Source: Azolla pinnata
Lineage: Eukaryota > Streptophyta > Polypodiopsida > Salviniales > Salviniaceae
Direction of reading: 5' to 3'
Assembly: GCA_037176905.1 (NCBI GenBank)
Contig: JBBBWG010029710.1
Coordinates: forward strand, 4,162 to 51,931
DNA: 47,770 nucleotides
The notes beneath the pieces were generated by a model. That model did not search any database. It had not been told where the DNA came from and worked only from the letters and a program-made list of their open reading frames with translations. The translations under genes and the position numbers were made by a program. Shown in pieces: positions 1-10,101 of this stretch. Every line of letters begins with the position of its first letter. The stretch's first letter is position 1.

Positions 1-815
1 AGCTTATATTTTCCTAGTTTGATATCCGATTCTAAAGTTCAAATAGGTTAATCAAAGGTAATAAAACTATCATGTGGCACAAAGAAATCTAAATTGTCAA
101 ACTCATGACAATAGACACGGAGGAAAAAGTAAAAGTATCTCAGTGATGAGGCAAGTATAGTCAAGAGCGACCACCTGCACTAAAAAGTTTATAGCGTCCT
201 TGTATGATATCGAATTTTAGAGTACAAATAGTTCAATAAAAGGTAATGAAGTAGTTTATCATATGACATGAATAAATCTAAATTCTAAAACTTGGTGCAA
301 CACACACGGAAGAGAAAGTAAAAGTGTGTCAAAGATCTAGCAAGGACCGTAAAAAACGACCACCTGAATAAAAAAGCTCATAGCTTCCCCCTATAATATC
401 GGATTCTAGAGTTCAAATAGTTGAATCCAAGCTAATGAAGTAAGCTATCATGTAGCATGAAGAAATCTAGATTTTAAAACTTAGGGTGATAGACATGAAA
501 GAAAAAGTAAAAGTGTGTATGTGATAAAGTAGGAACTGTAAAGAGTGACCGCTTGAATCAAGAAGTTCATAGCTTCTTTATATGATATTGGATTTTAGAA
601 TTCAAATAGCGGAATGAAAGCTTTATGTGCAGGCGATCACTCTTTACAATCCTTGCTTCATCTCTAACACGCTTTTACTTTTTTCTCAATATCTATCGCC
701 TTGAGTTTTATAATTTATATTTTTTAATGACATGATAGCATATTTTATTAGCTTTGATTTAAGTTTTAGAACTTTAAATTCCGATATCAAACGAAAATGA
801 TATAAGCTTTTTGAT
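1..815. repeat. Diverged ~187-bp tandem repeat plus inverted copy
   Basis: A unit containing a GATATC(C/G)GATTCTAGAGTTCAAATAG-like stretch starts near 21, 206, 395 and 584, giving periods of 185-189 bp. Each unit also carries recognisable versions of AAGTAAAAGTGTGT and GTAAAGAGTGACCACCTG. From about 617 to 815 the same unit appears in reverse complement: GATCACTCTTTAC at 636 mirrors GTAAAGAGTGACC, and TTCCGATATCAAAC at 779 mirrors the unit start. The last direct copy and the inverted copy face each other and could fold into an imperfect hairpin. No coding potential is visible. It may be satellite-like or the remains of a foldback element. Confidence 0.75.
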
Positions 816-1445
816 AAAATCAAATTTTCTTGAATTCGATAATAATACTAATCTTTCTTAACCAGAGGACATAGATAAGATGGAACAGGGTCTCCACGTT
901 CCCTTAGGGAATGAAACTAAGATGCATGGCCCAAACAAACACCTAGAATAGCAAAAAACGTTGTAGGGTAGAGAGAAATGTTGTTCAACATAAGAACCCC
1001 GCAAACCAAGGGCATGGAGCTTACAACTAGCTAAACAATTCGCAAAACCCATTATTATTTATTAATGACTATACACTCTCAAGCATTTATAAAAATCAAG
1101 CACTCTCAAGCATTTACAAAAATAACTATACAAATACGCAGTTTGCAGTTTGATATAGGCAGAGATCAGAGCATCCAAGGAGAAACCAGGAAATGAGTTC
1201 TTGAAGCTCCAAGGTGCCCTGTGATATAAGAGGGGAAAAATTAACACGTGTAATCATCCGCGAATAGGCAAGCTTTGAAGCTCAAGAGGGGTTGTACATT
1301 CGCTTATGTTGGCAGACGAAGAGGATATCGACAAAAGTGGGAGTTTCTTTCGTATGTCCGAAAGGAGTTTTTTCTATTTCCGCTGGTAGAATTGCGTCTT
1401 ACGGGTCACGCGAAATCGACTAGAGAAAAACAGACTGAATCACAC
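816..1445. other. Intergenic, no gene recognised
   Basis: AT-rich DNA with no convincing reading frame. A small local duplication of CACTCTCAAGCATTTA lies at 1074-1125. Confidence 0.5.
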
Positions 1446-2477
1446 CTAGCATTGGCGAGGAGCCACGCACCTGTCGATGTGGAATCGGGTCTCCTCGAGC
1501 CGGATGCAGGTTCGGGCGTCGTGGGTGGTGGTGACTCGGGAGCGGAGCTTCACTGCATCGAGGGACAGTGTGCGCTCGGAGACGAGGGTGTCTCCACACA
1601 CGAGGGCCGGCTTCGTGGGTGGCATCGGAGGACGAAGGCGAGGTGGTGAAGAGCCAGAGGCGATGGCAGGGATAGTGCTAGAGCCGATGCCGATGTCGAT
1701 GCCGATGCCAGTCTCGATGCTAGAGTCGATGCCAGAATCGGTGCCAGTGTTAGTCCTGATGCTAGTCTCCATGCCAGAGTCAATGCCAATGCTAGTCCCG
1801 ATGCTAGTCCCAGTGCCAGAGCTGGTGCCAATGCTAGTCCCGACGCTAGTCTCGATGCCAGGGCCGATGCCAATCCCAATGCCAATGCTTGAGCCTGAGC
1901 CTGAGCCTGAGCCGATGCCTGAGTCTGAGCCTGAGCCTGAGCTTGAGCCAGAGCCTGTGTTTGTGCCACATTTGGGTGGCACTACATCTGAAGGTGCGCA
2001 TTTGCGTGGCAATGGTTTCTCCTCCAGCTTCGGAACATCGTCTTCCGTCGACGACTGCTCCAGCGCCAGGCTTCCACCGTTGGCGCCCGTTTCCTCCTTG
2101 TCACCGATGCCAGCTTCACCGCCACTCTTCGCCTCCTCATTCCTCCCCTTACAAGCCTGATTCGCCATAGCCACCGATCTTCCTCGCAAATCCTCACCAC
2201 TTCCATCTCCATTCTTTACCTCCTCCTGCTCCTCCTCCTCTGCACTGCATCTCTTCTTCGACACGATCTGCATCGGTATATTCACCTCCAAGACCTCAGC
2301 CTTGGCTTTCCTCTGCTTCGCCTTCCTCAGCACCTCCGCGCCGTCCATCTCTTCGCTGCCGCTCACGATCACCACGCCGCGGTCCTCGCCCACCACAACC
2401 TCCTTCACCCCTGCTTCCCCAAATCCCCCCCAAAAAAACCCTCCTCTCTCAGCCCCCAAAATGCAAACCCTAGCAGC
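1446..2477 (-). CDS. Probable HMA-domain (HIPP-like) protein exon, 5' end unresolved
   Basis: On the minus strand the frame is open from 2477 down to a stop at 1446-1448, with no in-frame ATG before MDGAEVLRK. The beginning reads GVKEVVVGEDRGVVIVSG, then MDGAEVLRKAKQ and KAEVLEV. This matches the second half (beta2-beta3-alpha2-beta4) of the heavy-metal-associated fold in plant HIPP-type proteins. The first half, with the metal-binding loop, should lie in an upstream exon; a splice acceptor such as GGGGAAGCAG near 2412 is possible, but no convincing first exon was found. After the domain comes a charged linker (KKRCSAEEEEQEE) and a long Gly/Ser/Ile/Thr tract rich in GIGIGIG and GSGSGS, encoded by a degenerate GATGCC/GAGCCT hexamer repeat at about 1680-1960. 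The C-terminus shows no CaaX prenylation box, unlike typical HIPPs, so a further 3' exon or non-HIPP identity is possible. The family call is inference. Confidence 0.4.
   Translation of the reverse strand, partial: AARVCILGAERGGFFWGGFGEAGVKEVVVGEDRGVVIVSGSEEMDGAEVLRKAKQRKAKAEVLEVNIPMQIVSKKRCSAEEEEQEEVKNGDGSGEDLRGRSVAMANQACKGRNEEAKSGGEAGIGDKEETGANGGSLALEQSSTEDDVPKLEEKPLPRKCAPSDVVPPKCGTNTGSGSSSGSGSDSGIGSGSGSGSSIGIGIGIGPGIETSVGTSIGTSSGTGTSIGTSIGIDSGMETSIRTNTGTDSGIDSSIETGIGIDIGIGSSTIPAIASGSSPPRLRPPMPPTKPALVCGDTLVSERTLSLDAVKLRSRVTTTHDARTCIRLEETRFHIDRCVAPRQC
1680..1965. repeat. Hexamer-based coding minisatellite
   Basis: Degenerate GATGCC/GATGCT/GAGCCT units repeat throughout, ending in a cleaner (GAGCCT)n run near 1890-1950. 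On the minus strand they encode the Gly-Ser/Ile-Gly tract of the HMA-like reading frame. All three frames stay open on parts of both strands here because the unit is a multiple of three without stops, so other open frames at this place are shadows. Confidence 0.7.
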
Positions 2478-3011
2478 TCATCACCATGTCCACAAGATTA
2501 AAACAAGAAACCAGCAACATGAATTTCGGAAAACCTGTTCTACAGACGGAGAGCCAAGACGAAATTCAGCAGAACCCTTCCTTCACAGGCATCGCCCACA
2601 AGAAAACGGAAAAGAAACCCTAAACCCTAAGAACCAGAAAACGGAACTTTCCCCACTGCTTTCCTGGTTTATCTTTAGTGGTTTTAGGGTTTAGGTCTTG
2701 TTAGGGTTTTTCACAGCACCATGATGTTTTACTACACATTGTGTGAGGGGAACTTGTATCAAAACAAAACAATGCCCTTGGTGAATATGGTTTGGCTGGT
2801 TTTCCGAAACTGCCCAAATATAGCTTTCCTGGTTTTGCACTATACCGCTGATGCTTTCCGTGGTTTTAGGGTTTACTCAGGGCTTCTTACGGTTTTCGCA
2901 TTCATGTATTCACATATGAGGAGCTTGTATTGGAATATTGTCGGTCATATATATACCCTTCCGTTGTGTAAATGTTGAACGCTTTTCTCCTTTTTCTTTT
3001 CTTAGTCGAAG
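2478..3011. other. Intergenic with telomere-like motifs
   Basis: AAACCCTAAACCCTAAG occurs at about 2616-2632 and TTTAGGGTTTAGG and TTAGGGTTTTT at about 2682-2710. Short AAACCCTA telo-boxes are common in promoters of plant housekeeping genes, so these may mark the upstream region of the HMA-like gene (minus strand). No reading frame is supported. Confidence 0.45.
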
Positions 3012-3612
3012 ATTCTCTACAAAGACAAATGCCCAAAGGCTACAAACACTGCAAGGTCACAACCTCGGTAGTGGGACATTGTAGTTTTTTGTTTGGAAGA
3101 TGGTTTGAGAAGAAATAGTCGTTAGCGAACAATGGCGCGGATTTCGAACAAAGGTGGAAGAGATACTTATCGTTGTGTTTTTCTTACCATTGGATTTTTG
3201 GTCAGATAGGAAGCTGGTAAGGACATTACAAATATTTGATTCTTCGCTGGGAAATCGGGAGGATGCGATGTCATGGGATTGATTGATAAACTTACACAAC
3301 GAATGATGGGAACAAAAAAAAAAATACGAGCAACATGCCATCGAAAGAAATCCATCTGATCAAGAAGCTTGACGAAATCGAAATTATTCCTGGAGTCAAG
3401 GTCCAAAAGAGAAGAATATCAAGATCTCGATCGAAGCTGAGGGACTAAAGTGTGAGGCCAATTGTGGACAAGGCCAAGTCTAAGACCAAGAACAAGATTC
3501 CTTTTCCCCCCCTTATGCAGAAGGAGAAAGTTTGTAATTAATTACAATGTCCCACTCTTGAGGTTGTGACCTCGTTAATGGTTGTAGCCTTTGGGCATTC
3601 GTCTTTATATAA
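3012..3612. mobile_element. ~600-bp inverted-repeat element (foldback/MITE-like or paired LTR fragments)
   Basis: The left arm, about 3018-3080, contains AATGCCCAAAGGCTACAA, GGTCACAACCTC and GTGGGACATTGTA. The right arm, about 3543-3606, contains the reverse complements TACAATGTCCCAC, GAGGTTGTGACC and TTGTAGCCTTTGGGCATT. The arms are about 64 bp long, similar but not identical. The interior shows no transposase or other recognisable frame. No clear target-site duplication is visible at the ends. The right arm is followed by CTTTATATAACTAATAG, so an alternative is two LTR fragments in opposite orientation. Confidence 0.65.
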
Positions 3613-3671
3613 CTAATAGAAGGATCTTTTCCAAATAATAAAAAGGACCAAGAACAAGATTGGGATGGAGC

Positions 3672-4035
3672 GGTTTAGGGTTTAGGGTTCAGGGTTTAGG
3701 GTTTAAGCGAGGGCCAAGATAGAAGCGTCAAGATGAAGAGGAAGGTTGAGAGTTGATTGGAACCGAGATCAAGGTCAGAGGTCGAAGTCAAGGTACCGGG
3801 GATAGAAGGTCAAGGTCAAAGGCCATAGTCAATGTACTAAGACCATGAAGCCGATGGTTAATGGTCAAGGTCGAGGATCTCGAGCCCAAGTCAAGGCACC
3901 ACGATCGAGACCAAGCCGAAGACTATATGATGGCAACTCAAAGCCAAGGCAGTGAGAGTGAGGTCAAGGTCAAAGTCGAGAAAAAACAAGCCCATGACCA
4001 CAGGGTTTAGGGGTTTAGGGTTTAGGGTTTAGGGC
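3672..4035. repeat. Interstitial telomere-like repeats (TTTAGGG)n
   Basis: Two short blocks of the plant telomere heptamer occur: GGTTTAGGGTTTAGGGTTCA at about 3671-3700 and TTTAGGGGTTTAGGG and TTTAGGGTTTAGGG at about 4006-4034. Each has only three to four units with point changes, so this is interstitial sequence and not a chromosome end. Confidence 0.75.
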
Positions 4036-4590
4036 CAAAGGTCAAGCTCCCGAGACCGAGACGAAGACCAAAGCTAAGCACAAGTTGATGTCGAGGACAA
4101 AGTCAAAGTCAAGGCTCAAAGACCTCGGCACGGGTGAAGTCAAGGTCAAGGTAAAAAAGGGTCAACAGATAAAGCTGAAGGTCAATGTCAAAGTTGAAAG
4201 TCAAGGTCAAAGATGAAAGTCAATTTCAAAATTGAAAGTCAAGGTCAATGCAGACTATGGTCAAGGCTTAGGGCCAAAGGTCAGCCTCCCGAGACCGAGA
4301 TGAAGACCAAGGCTAAGCACAAGTTGATGTCGGGGACAAAGTCAAAGTCAAGTGAAGTCAAGGTCAAGGTCAAGAAACAAGGTCAAATGACAAAGTTGAG
4401 GTCAAGATCAAAGTTGAAGGTCAAGGTCAAAGTTGAAGGACATTGAAGTTCAAGGTCAAAGTTGAAAGTCATGGTCAAAGTTTAAAGTCAGGGTCAAAGA
4501 TAAAAGTCAATGTCAAAGTTGAAAGTCAAGGTCAATGTAGAATATGGTCAAGATTAGTGGTCAAAATTCAATTGACCGAGACCAAGACCA
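3720..4590. repeat. Hexamer array of (R)GTCAA units, W-box-like, upstream of the SR gene
   Basis: The stretch consists of AAAGTC, AAGGTC and AAAGTTGA units in runs such as GAAAGTCAAGGTCAAAGTTG. Between 4139 and 4580 roughly 25-30 copies of the GTCAA core occur, most preceded by A or G, all in one orientation. RGTCAA is the reverse complement of TTGACY, the core bound by WRKY factors. A longer block (CCAAAGGTCA, GAGACCGAGA, AGCACAAGTTGATGTC) at about 4033 is repeated at about 4273, showing a ~240-bp duplication inside the array. Open frames here are artefacts of the hexamer. Confidence 0.7.
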
Positions 4591-4607
4591 AGACCAAAGA
4601 GTCCATT

Positions 4608-4690
4608 CATTTCTTCTTCTTTTCTTCACCAAAGAAGTCTTTCATTTTCTTCTTCTTCTTCTTCTTCTTCTTCTTCTTCCTTCTTTTGTT
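4608..4690. repeat. (TTC)n pyrimidine tract in the SR-gene leader
   Basis: TTCTTCTTC runs of about 12 units end 60 bp before the SR-protein start codon. A CT-rich leader is common in plant promoters and 5' UTRs. The reverse strand reads as poly-Glu/Lys, a known artefact. Confidence 0.6.
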
Positions 4691-4748
4691 TTTTGCCCTT
4701 TCCTGCTGCGAACTTGCGAAGGAAGGAACGAACGGCACAGCGCGAGAC

Positions 4749-7700
4749 ATGAGGAGGAGCCATGGAAGCTTGAGCCCGCCCCCTCCGCGATGGCGTGGTA
4801 GAGGAGGACGCAGCCGGAGCCCCAGCCACAACCGCTACCCCGATCGCAGAGAACCCCCTACCAGTCTTCTTGTCAGAAATCTCCCCAAAAGCTGCAGGTT
4901 AGCAATCCTTCGTTTCGCATCTATATCTCTCTCTCCCTCGCTTGCTGTGTTTATCTCCCTCTTCACAGAAAGCGAAAGCGAGAAGTAAAAGCAGAATTTT
5001 TCTCTCTCTCTGTGTTCGAAGGAAGAGTCGACAAGCTTTTCTAGGTCGATGTGGCTATCCGTATGGCGAAAGAGTAAGTCGTCATATAAGAATATAGAGT
5101 CAGTGTGGAGCCTTGACTGTGAAGGAAGATGATGGAAGAAGCTCCTTCTCTTTAAATGGAGAAGTGCATCCGTAACCTTCTCTTTTCACGTCATATCTGC
5201 ACCATTACCGGGAGAAAATTCGTCATGCTTTTCCATTGTCCCGGTATCCAAAGGGTCCATACACCTTCGTCTGTCTGTCTGTCTGTCTGTGTACCTGTGC
5301 ATCTGAAGGAGCAAAGGGAAATGTAGGCAAGGATTTCAATGTCGTAGAAGAGACAATGGAAGAGCTAGAGTTATTCAGGGCTGCATTGAAGTCCTTCGTT
5401 TCGGCCTACTATGACTGAGTTTTGATCTCCTCTATTGAGCTCATCTTTTTTCAATGTAGGTAAATATCGTGAAATCTCGGTTTCTTTTGGCTATCAAACC
5501 TTAGGAAAAAAACTAGATGATATGTATGCATTTAGACCAGCATGAGATATACACAATTCTTCTTGCTTCAGTCAGCTCTTGTCCGTTGTGATTTTCTATC
5601 AGTATTGGTTTCATGATTTCGAAATGAATCTTGTTTGGTAATGGAAAGTTTTTCAAATAATTTGTAAATATTCATGATTTCTGAAAGTGAGCACAGACAG
5701 GATTAGGGAGATCCTAGTCTCTTTGCCAGTGGAGTTGTGGAAGAATTCTGTGTAAGATGTTTGTGAATTGATTTGCATGTAAAGCTCTTATGTGAACAAG
5801 TGACACGTAAAATTTATTTCCTCTGTTTAATCATTAGTAAGTGTGGAGATAAAGTTAATGCAGAACAGTTGCTAGACCTTCCCTAGTTCCTTGCTCATGG
5901 AGCTGTTGAATAGTTTTCTGTAAGAATTTTGTAAGTTTATCACGAGGATTCGAATGCGAATTTTTCTTGAATCTGCTGAAAGCTACTGCTGTTGTGGTTG
6001 ATAGATCCTTCCTACTTTATTTTCTTGTGGAGTTGGTGAAGTTTTTCTGAAACATGGCTATAAATTCATTTTTGAGGGTTTGGATGTGAAGCTTTTCTTG
6101 AACAAAGAACATTCAAAATTCCATCCATTCTTTCAGTAATTGATGAGGATTCAAAGTTTGCTGAAAGTTAGTGTGGACATGGCTGGGAGATCCTCCCTAG
6201 TTTATTTGTTCCTGGAGTTGTCAAAGAATTTTCTGGGAGACGTTGTACATTCATTTTGAGGATTTGAAAATGAATCTTTTTCCTGAACAAAGAACATATG
6301 ATATTCACTATTGCTAACGTACAAAGGTCTGGCCATTTGGCGATGAAGTGTTGCTGTAAGGCAGATTCTAGCATTTGAGAATGCCTAAGCTGTTCATCTC
6401 GATGGACAGGGAATCCAGAATGTTAAAGAGGAAAGGAGAAGAAGTAATAGATCTTATTAGTCTTTCTTATTCTGATTGTGGTTCCTAAAAATTAAGTTAA
6501 ACGCCCATGGATTCGGGGAAGGGTAGCCAGTATCCTGTAGGCTGGGGGACATCGCCTAAGAACTTTTTATCACTATAGTCATTGTAAATTGCTAATGGTG
6601 AAGGAGGATGAAAATTTGATCTTTGAGGTAGAGAATTCGAAAGAGAGAAAACTGTTGCATTGAACTTATGAATCGGATCTACATATATATGCACCTAAGA
6701 TATATGCTTCAGACAGGTGATTGAGAATGGAGTGCTTTATCAGTAATTGATGTTGCTGAATTTCATTTATCTTTATCACTTGAAGAATACTATCTAGTCA
6801 AGTTTGTATTATGGTTGACAAATGTGTGCAGTTTAGTGGTAGACTTACGGTGCAGATGCACCACATCCACAAGCATTTTAAGATAGACGTGTGCATCATT
6901 TTGCTCAAAAACAAAAGATTTCCATTTTACCTCCGAACATTTTCAGGGGCTAAAATGGGAACATAACATAAAAGTAATATACATTTTAGGTAGTTTAATG
7001 AATAATAAACAAGAAATAAGAAAAAGAGTATTTGAGATCTACTTGGTGCCAGTCAAAATAGAACCGAACAGACCAGGTGTGAGCAGGTTTTTACTACAGG
7101 ACACAAAAAAGAGAGAAACCAGTAGGAATTTTGCAGGAGGAATACAGCAGGAAAATGAAATCCAATCTAATAAAATGTTTTGAGCTGAAACCAATAAGAA
7201 AACAGGAAAACCTATGGGGATACAAAAGAATAGCATTTTTCAATATGATACAGAAATTTGAATAAACTTCAAGAGCAAATTATGGGGCAAAGCTGCTCCA
7301 AATGAACACATGAAATGGTTCAAAGGAGGATAAAACATATGATTTTACTGATGAGGAAGGAGAGAAAGATAATCGATGATGACAATGATGATGGTGTTTG
7401 AGGACGAAGTGGAAGAGGAAAGATGTATTTTTGAATGCTCTTTATCGGATGTATGTCTGGCTGTTATTTGTATTTGAAATTTGCATTTAAGAGTAGCTAA
7501 ACAAAAATCTGAACTTTCCTATCATAACAGTTAAGCCCATGTAATTGTTTTTTATATTAAAGTCATTGATTTTGAAAGCTTAAATTATTTGTAGATGCAC
7601 CTTCAAATTATGGATTCTTAATTTTGTAAATGCTTAAGATGTGTAGATCCTGCATCTTAACATTTATGTGAACATAGGTTTCTATAAGCAATAGAAACCA

Positions 7701-10101
7701 AACTTCCAAATTTTGTTTTCATAGATCAATAAATGTAGCATACATTGAACTCATGAATTAGCTCTATACACACATAACTAAAATACAACCTACCCACAGG
7801 AGACTGAGTGCTTTATCAATCACTGGTGTATTGATTTTTATTTATTGTTAGCACTCAAAGAAGGGGATCTAGGCTACTTTTAATGGCTATTGTGATTCAG
7901 AAATTTCAACCATTACTTTTCATGTTTATTTCTATTGAGGGATTCCTTTTTTCTGTAGGCCTGAGGATCTTCGTGGTGCATTCAGACGTTTTGGACCACT
8001 CAGAGACGTCTATCTACCTAATGACTACTACACCAGGTATTCCTCCAGTATCATGACACCAGATTATTATTTTGTTAATGTTTTCCTTCATGCCATTGTT
8101 GGAGTATTATGCATTTTTAGGCAACTGAAAATCTAACAGAGGCTGTTCAAATATTGTTCCTTCATTGTATTATTATGCATCTTTTAACTATCTTGAGAAC
8201 CAGCCCACATATTAACCTGTTGATTTTACATTTTTATTGTAACTCTGACAGTGGCTAAACTTATTACTATATAATATGAATCCACATTATTTACTCATGT
8301 TCGAAGCCCATCTTATGTTTGTTCTTGTCAAAGTGCCTTCACATCTGAGAAAATTGTGTATATTTGGCAATTCTGCCAAGGCTGGCATTCAATTTAGTGC
8401 CTAATGATGTGTGCTTCAAGGGTGTATAGATGACGTGGAAGAAATTTCCTGAAGAAGGTCTTTTGAAGAGAAGTGGTGGGAAGATTATGAATATCGCGGT
8501 TTGATTTCAAGCTCATCATTTCATTTTTTTCAAGTGAAGATTGTGATGAAGTCTCTTCACTCATGTTGATGAGCAGACAGCCAATAATGCCTTTCCAGTT
8601 AAGGTCAGGATGAGACATCTTGGCTCCACATTCCTTTTCATGAAAGAATACTCATCTAAGGTGTAGATCACTACGTCAATCAACCTCTGACCCTATAATA
8701 GGGCTGTGAAAGGGTTCAATATGTCGCAATTTCAGTTTAACATTAAGACAAAGAAATTGCATGCAGGGAGCCACGTGGATTTGGGTTTGTGCAGTTTTTG
8801 GAGCAAGCAGATGCAGAAGAGGCTCAATATTACATGAATCATCAAATTCTTTTTGGGCGTGAGATAACTGTGGTCTTTGCACAAGAGAATCGGAAGAAGC
8901 CTGCTGAAATGAGGATCAAAGAGAGGCAAAGGTTACCAATTTAGCTTACATGCTAGTGTGTACGCTTCATTCTTCACCTGTATCTTTACTTACTTTTAAA
9001 ATACATGCATTGTGATCAGGAGTAGAGGATTTTCGCAGGACAATGGGCGGTCTTTTCATCCTCGTGGTATGTGAAGAGCACAATGATTTCATTTTTCGAG
9101 ATTTTGTGGGTGCATTTGTTTACTGCGTGCATATTTTTAGGCCGATCACGGTCACGATCCCGTTCTCAGACACCACCAAGAGGATATCACCACCGAAGGT
9201 CAGTTTTTGTATGTTGCATTGAATTCCTAGTTCTCCAAGTGTAGACATGATATGCAGTAGTCATATTGCTGCACATTAAAGCTTTTCATAAATGACATTG
9301 ACTATCACAAAAGAAGTAGATAGGTTCAGCAAGAAACAAATTCATCTCCGTGTGTGACGCTTACATTGTCAGAGGTGAACTGTACATGTTCTCTCACCAT
9401 TCCTTCCATGTTTATGAATTTCTGATTACCTACAAGATTCTTTTTCACAATTAGGACATACTATGCTTGGTATATTTGTTAAGAGACCGTTTTGTTTCTT
9501 TTCCCTACAATTGCTGGCTTTTGTAAAGGTTCTTTATGGGGTTCTCAGGTTTAATGCTACTATATGCAACTATCTGAACTGATTTTTTCGTGGTTGTAAT
9601 GGAGGCAATGTGTGGCAGGGTTTCAACTGACTTGATAAACAGTTCTGTATGTATGATATGATATGATATGAAGGAAGATCTTTTTTGCCTACAGATCACC
9701 TTCTCCATATGATGATAGGCGGGCCCGTGAGTATTCTGCTGAACCACCTAGGCAATATAATACTGAGGGGGATCATCATAAGGATACAAGATACGATCAA
9801 CAGGTTATGAGATCCAAACGGGAACAAATGTACTCAACCTCTCGGCATCCCGATTCCTACAATGATGAAAGAGAGAGAGCTCATGGAAGAGAACGGTCTC
9901 CTTTGGACAGGTTAATTTTTCCATTATCTTGCATCGTTTTTATACTCGCTCTTTTTTTATCGATATTTGTTTCACCTTGTTTTCATGTGTTCTGCTTTGT
10001 TTTGGCTGTATGTTTATTTTTTCAGGTCCCCGTCATTGCCACCTAGCAGAGGCCATTCACCTCGTCCACGAGGTTCAAGATCTAGGTCCCCATCTGAATG
10101 A
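4749..10101 (+). CDS. SCL30: SCL30-like serine/arginine-rich splicing factor
   Basis: Seven exons join in phase: 4749-4897, 7959-8036, 8767-8931, 9020-9066, 9141-9198, 9695-9910 and 10026-10101, giving 262 aa. All introns are GT-AG. The product has a short N-terminal extension rich in R, S, G and P (1-38), the hallmark of the plant SCL subfamily, then one RRM (about 39-118). RNP2 is LLVRNLP (40-46) and RNP1 is RGFGFVQF (79-86). The tail after about residue 140 holds RSRSRSRSQTPP, SPSPYDDRR and a terminal RGSRSRSPSE. Such proteins act in the nucleus, bind exonic enhancers through the RRM and recruit U1 and U2 components through the RS tail. The start is the first ATG of the open frame, and MRRSHGSLSPPP resembles SCL30 N-termini. 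Intron 1 is very long (3,061 bp), in keeping with SR genes that host regulated alternative exons. SCL30a or SCL33 are possible alternatives within the same subfamily. Confidence 0.93.
5685..6320. repeat. Degenerate ~150-165-bp tandem repeat in SR-gene intron 1
   Basis: About four copies share CTGAAAGTTAGTGTGGA-, GGGAGATCCT(C/T)CCTAGT-, TGGAGTTGT-, ATTTTCTG- and TTGAACAAAGAACAT-like segments, beginning near 5685, 5838, 5978 and 6160. A second repeat pair, with ATTGAACTYATGAAT and GAGTGCTTTATCA, lies at about 6655-6800 and 7740-7880. All are intronic and non-coding. Confidence 0.55.

Noticed and set aside
1477..2160. 227-codon plus-strand frame with Met-Pro and Glu-Pro repeats
   Set aside because: It is the complement of the hexamer repeat. 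The minus-strand frame shows HMA-like and charged-linker sequence outside the repeat and is the better candidate.
3676..4034. TTTAGGG blocks as a chromosome end
   Set aside because: Only three to four imperfect units per block with unique genes on both sides, so interstitial.
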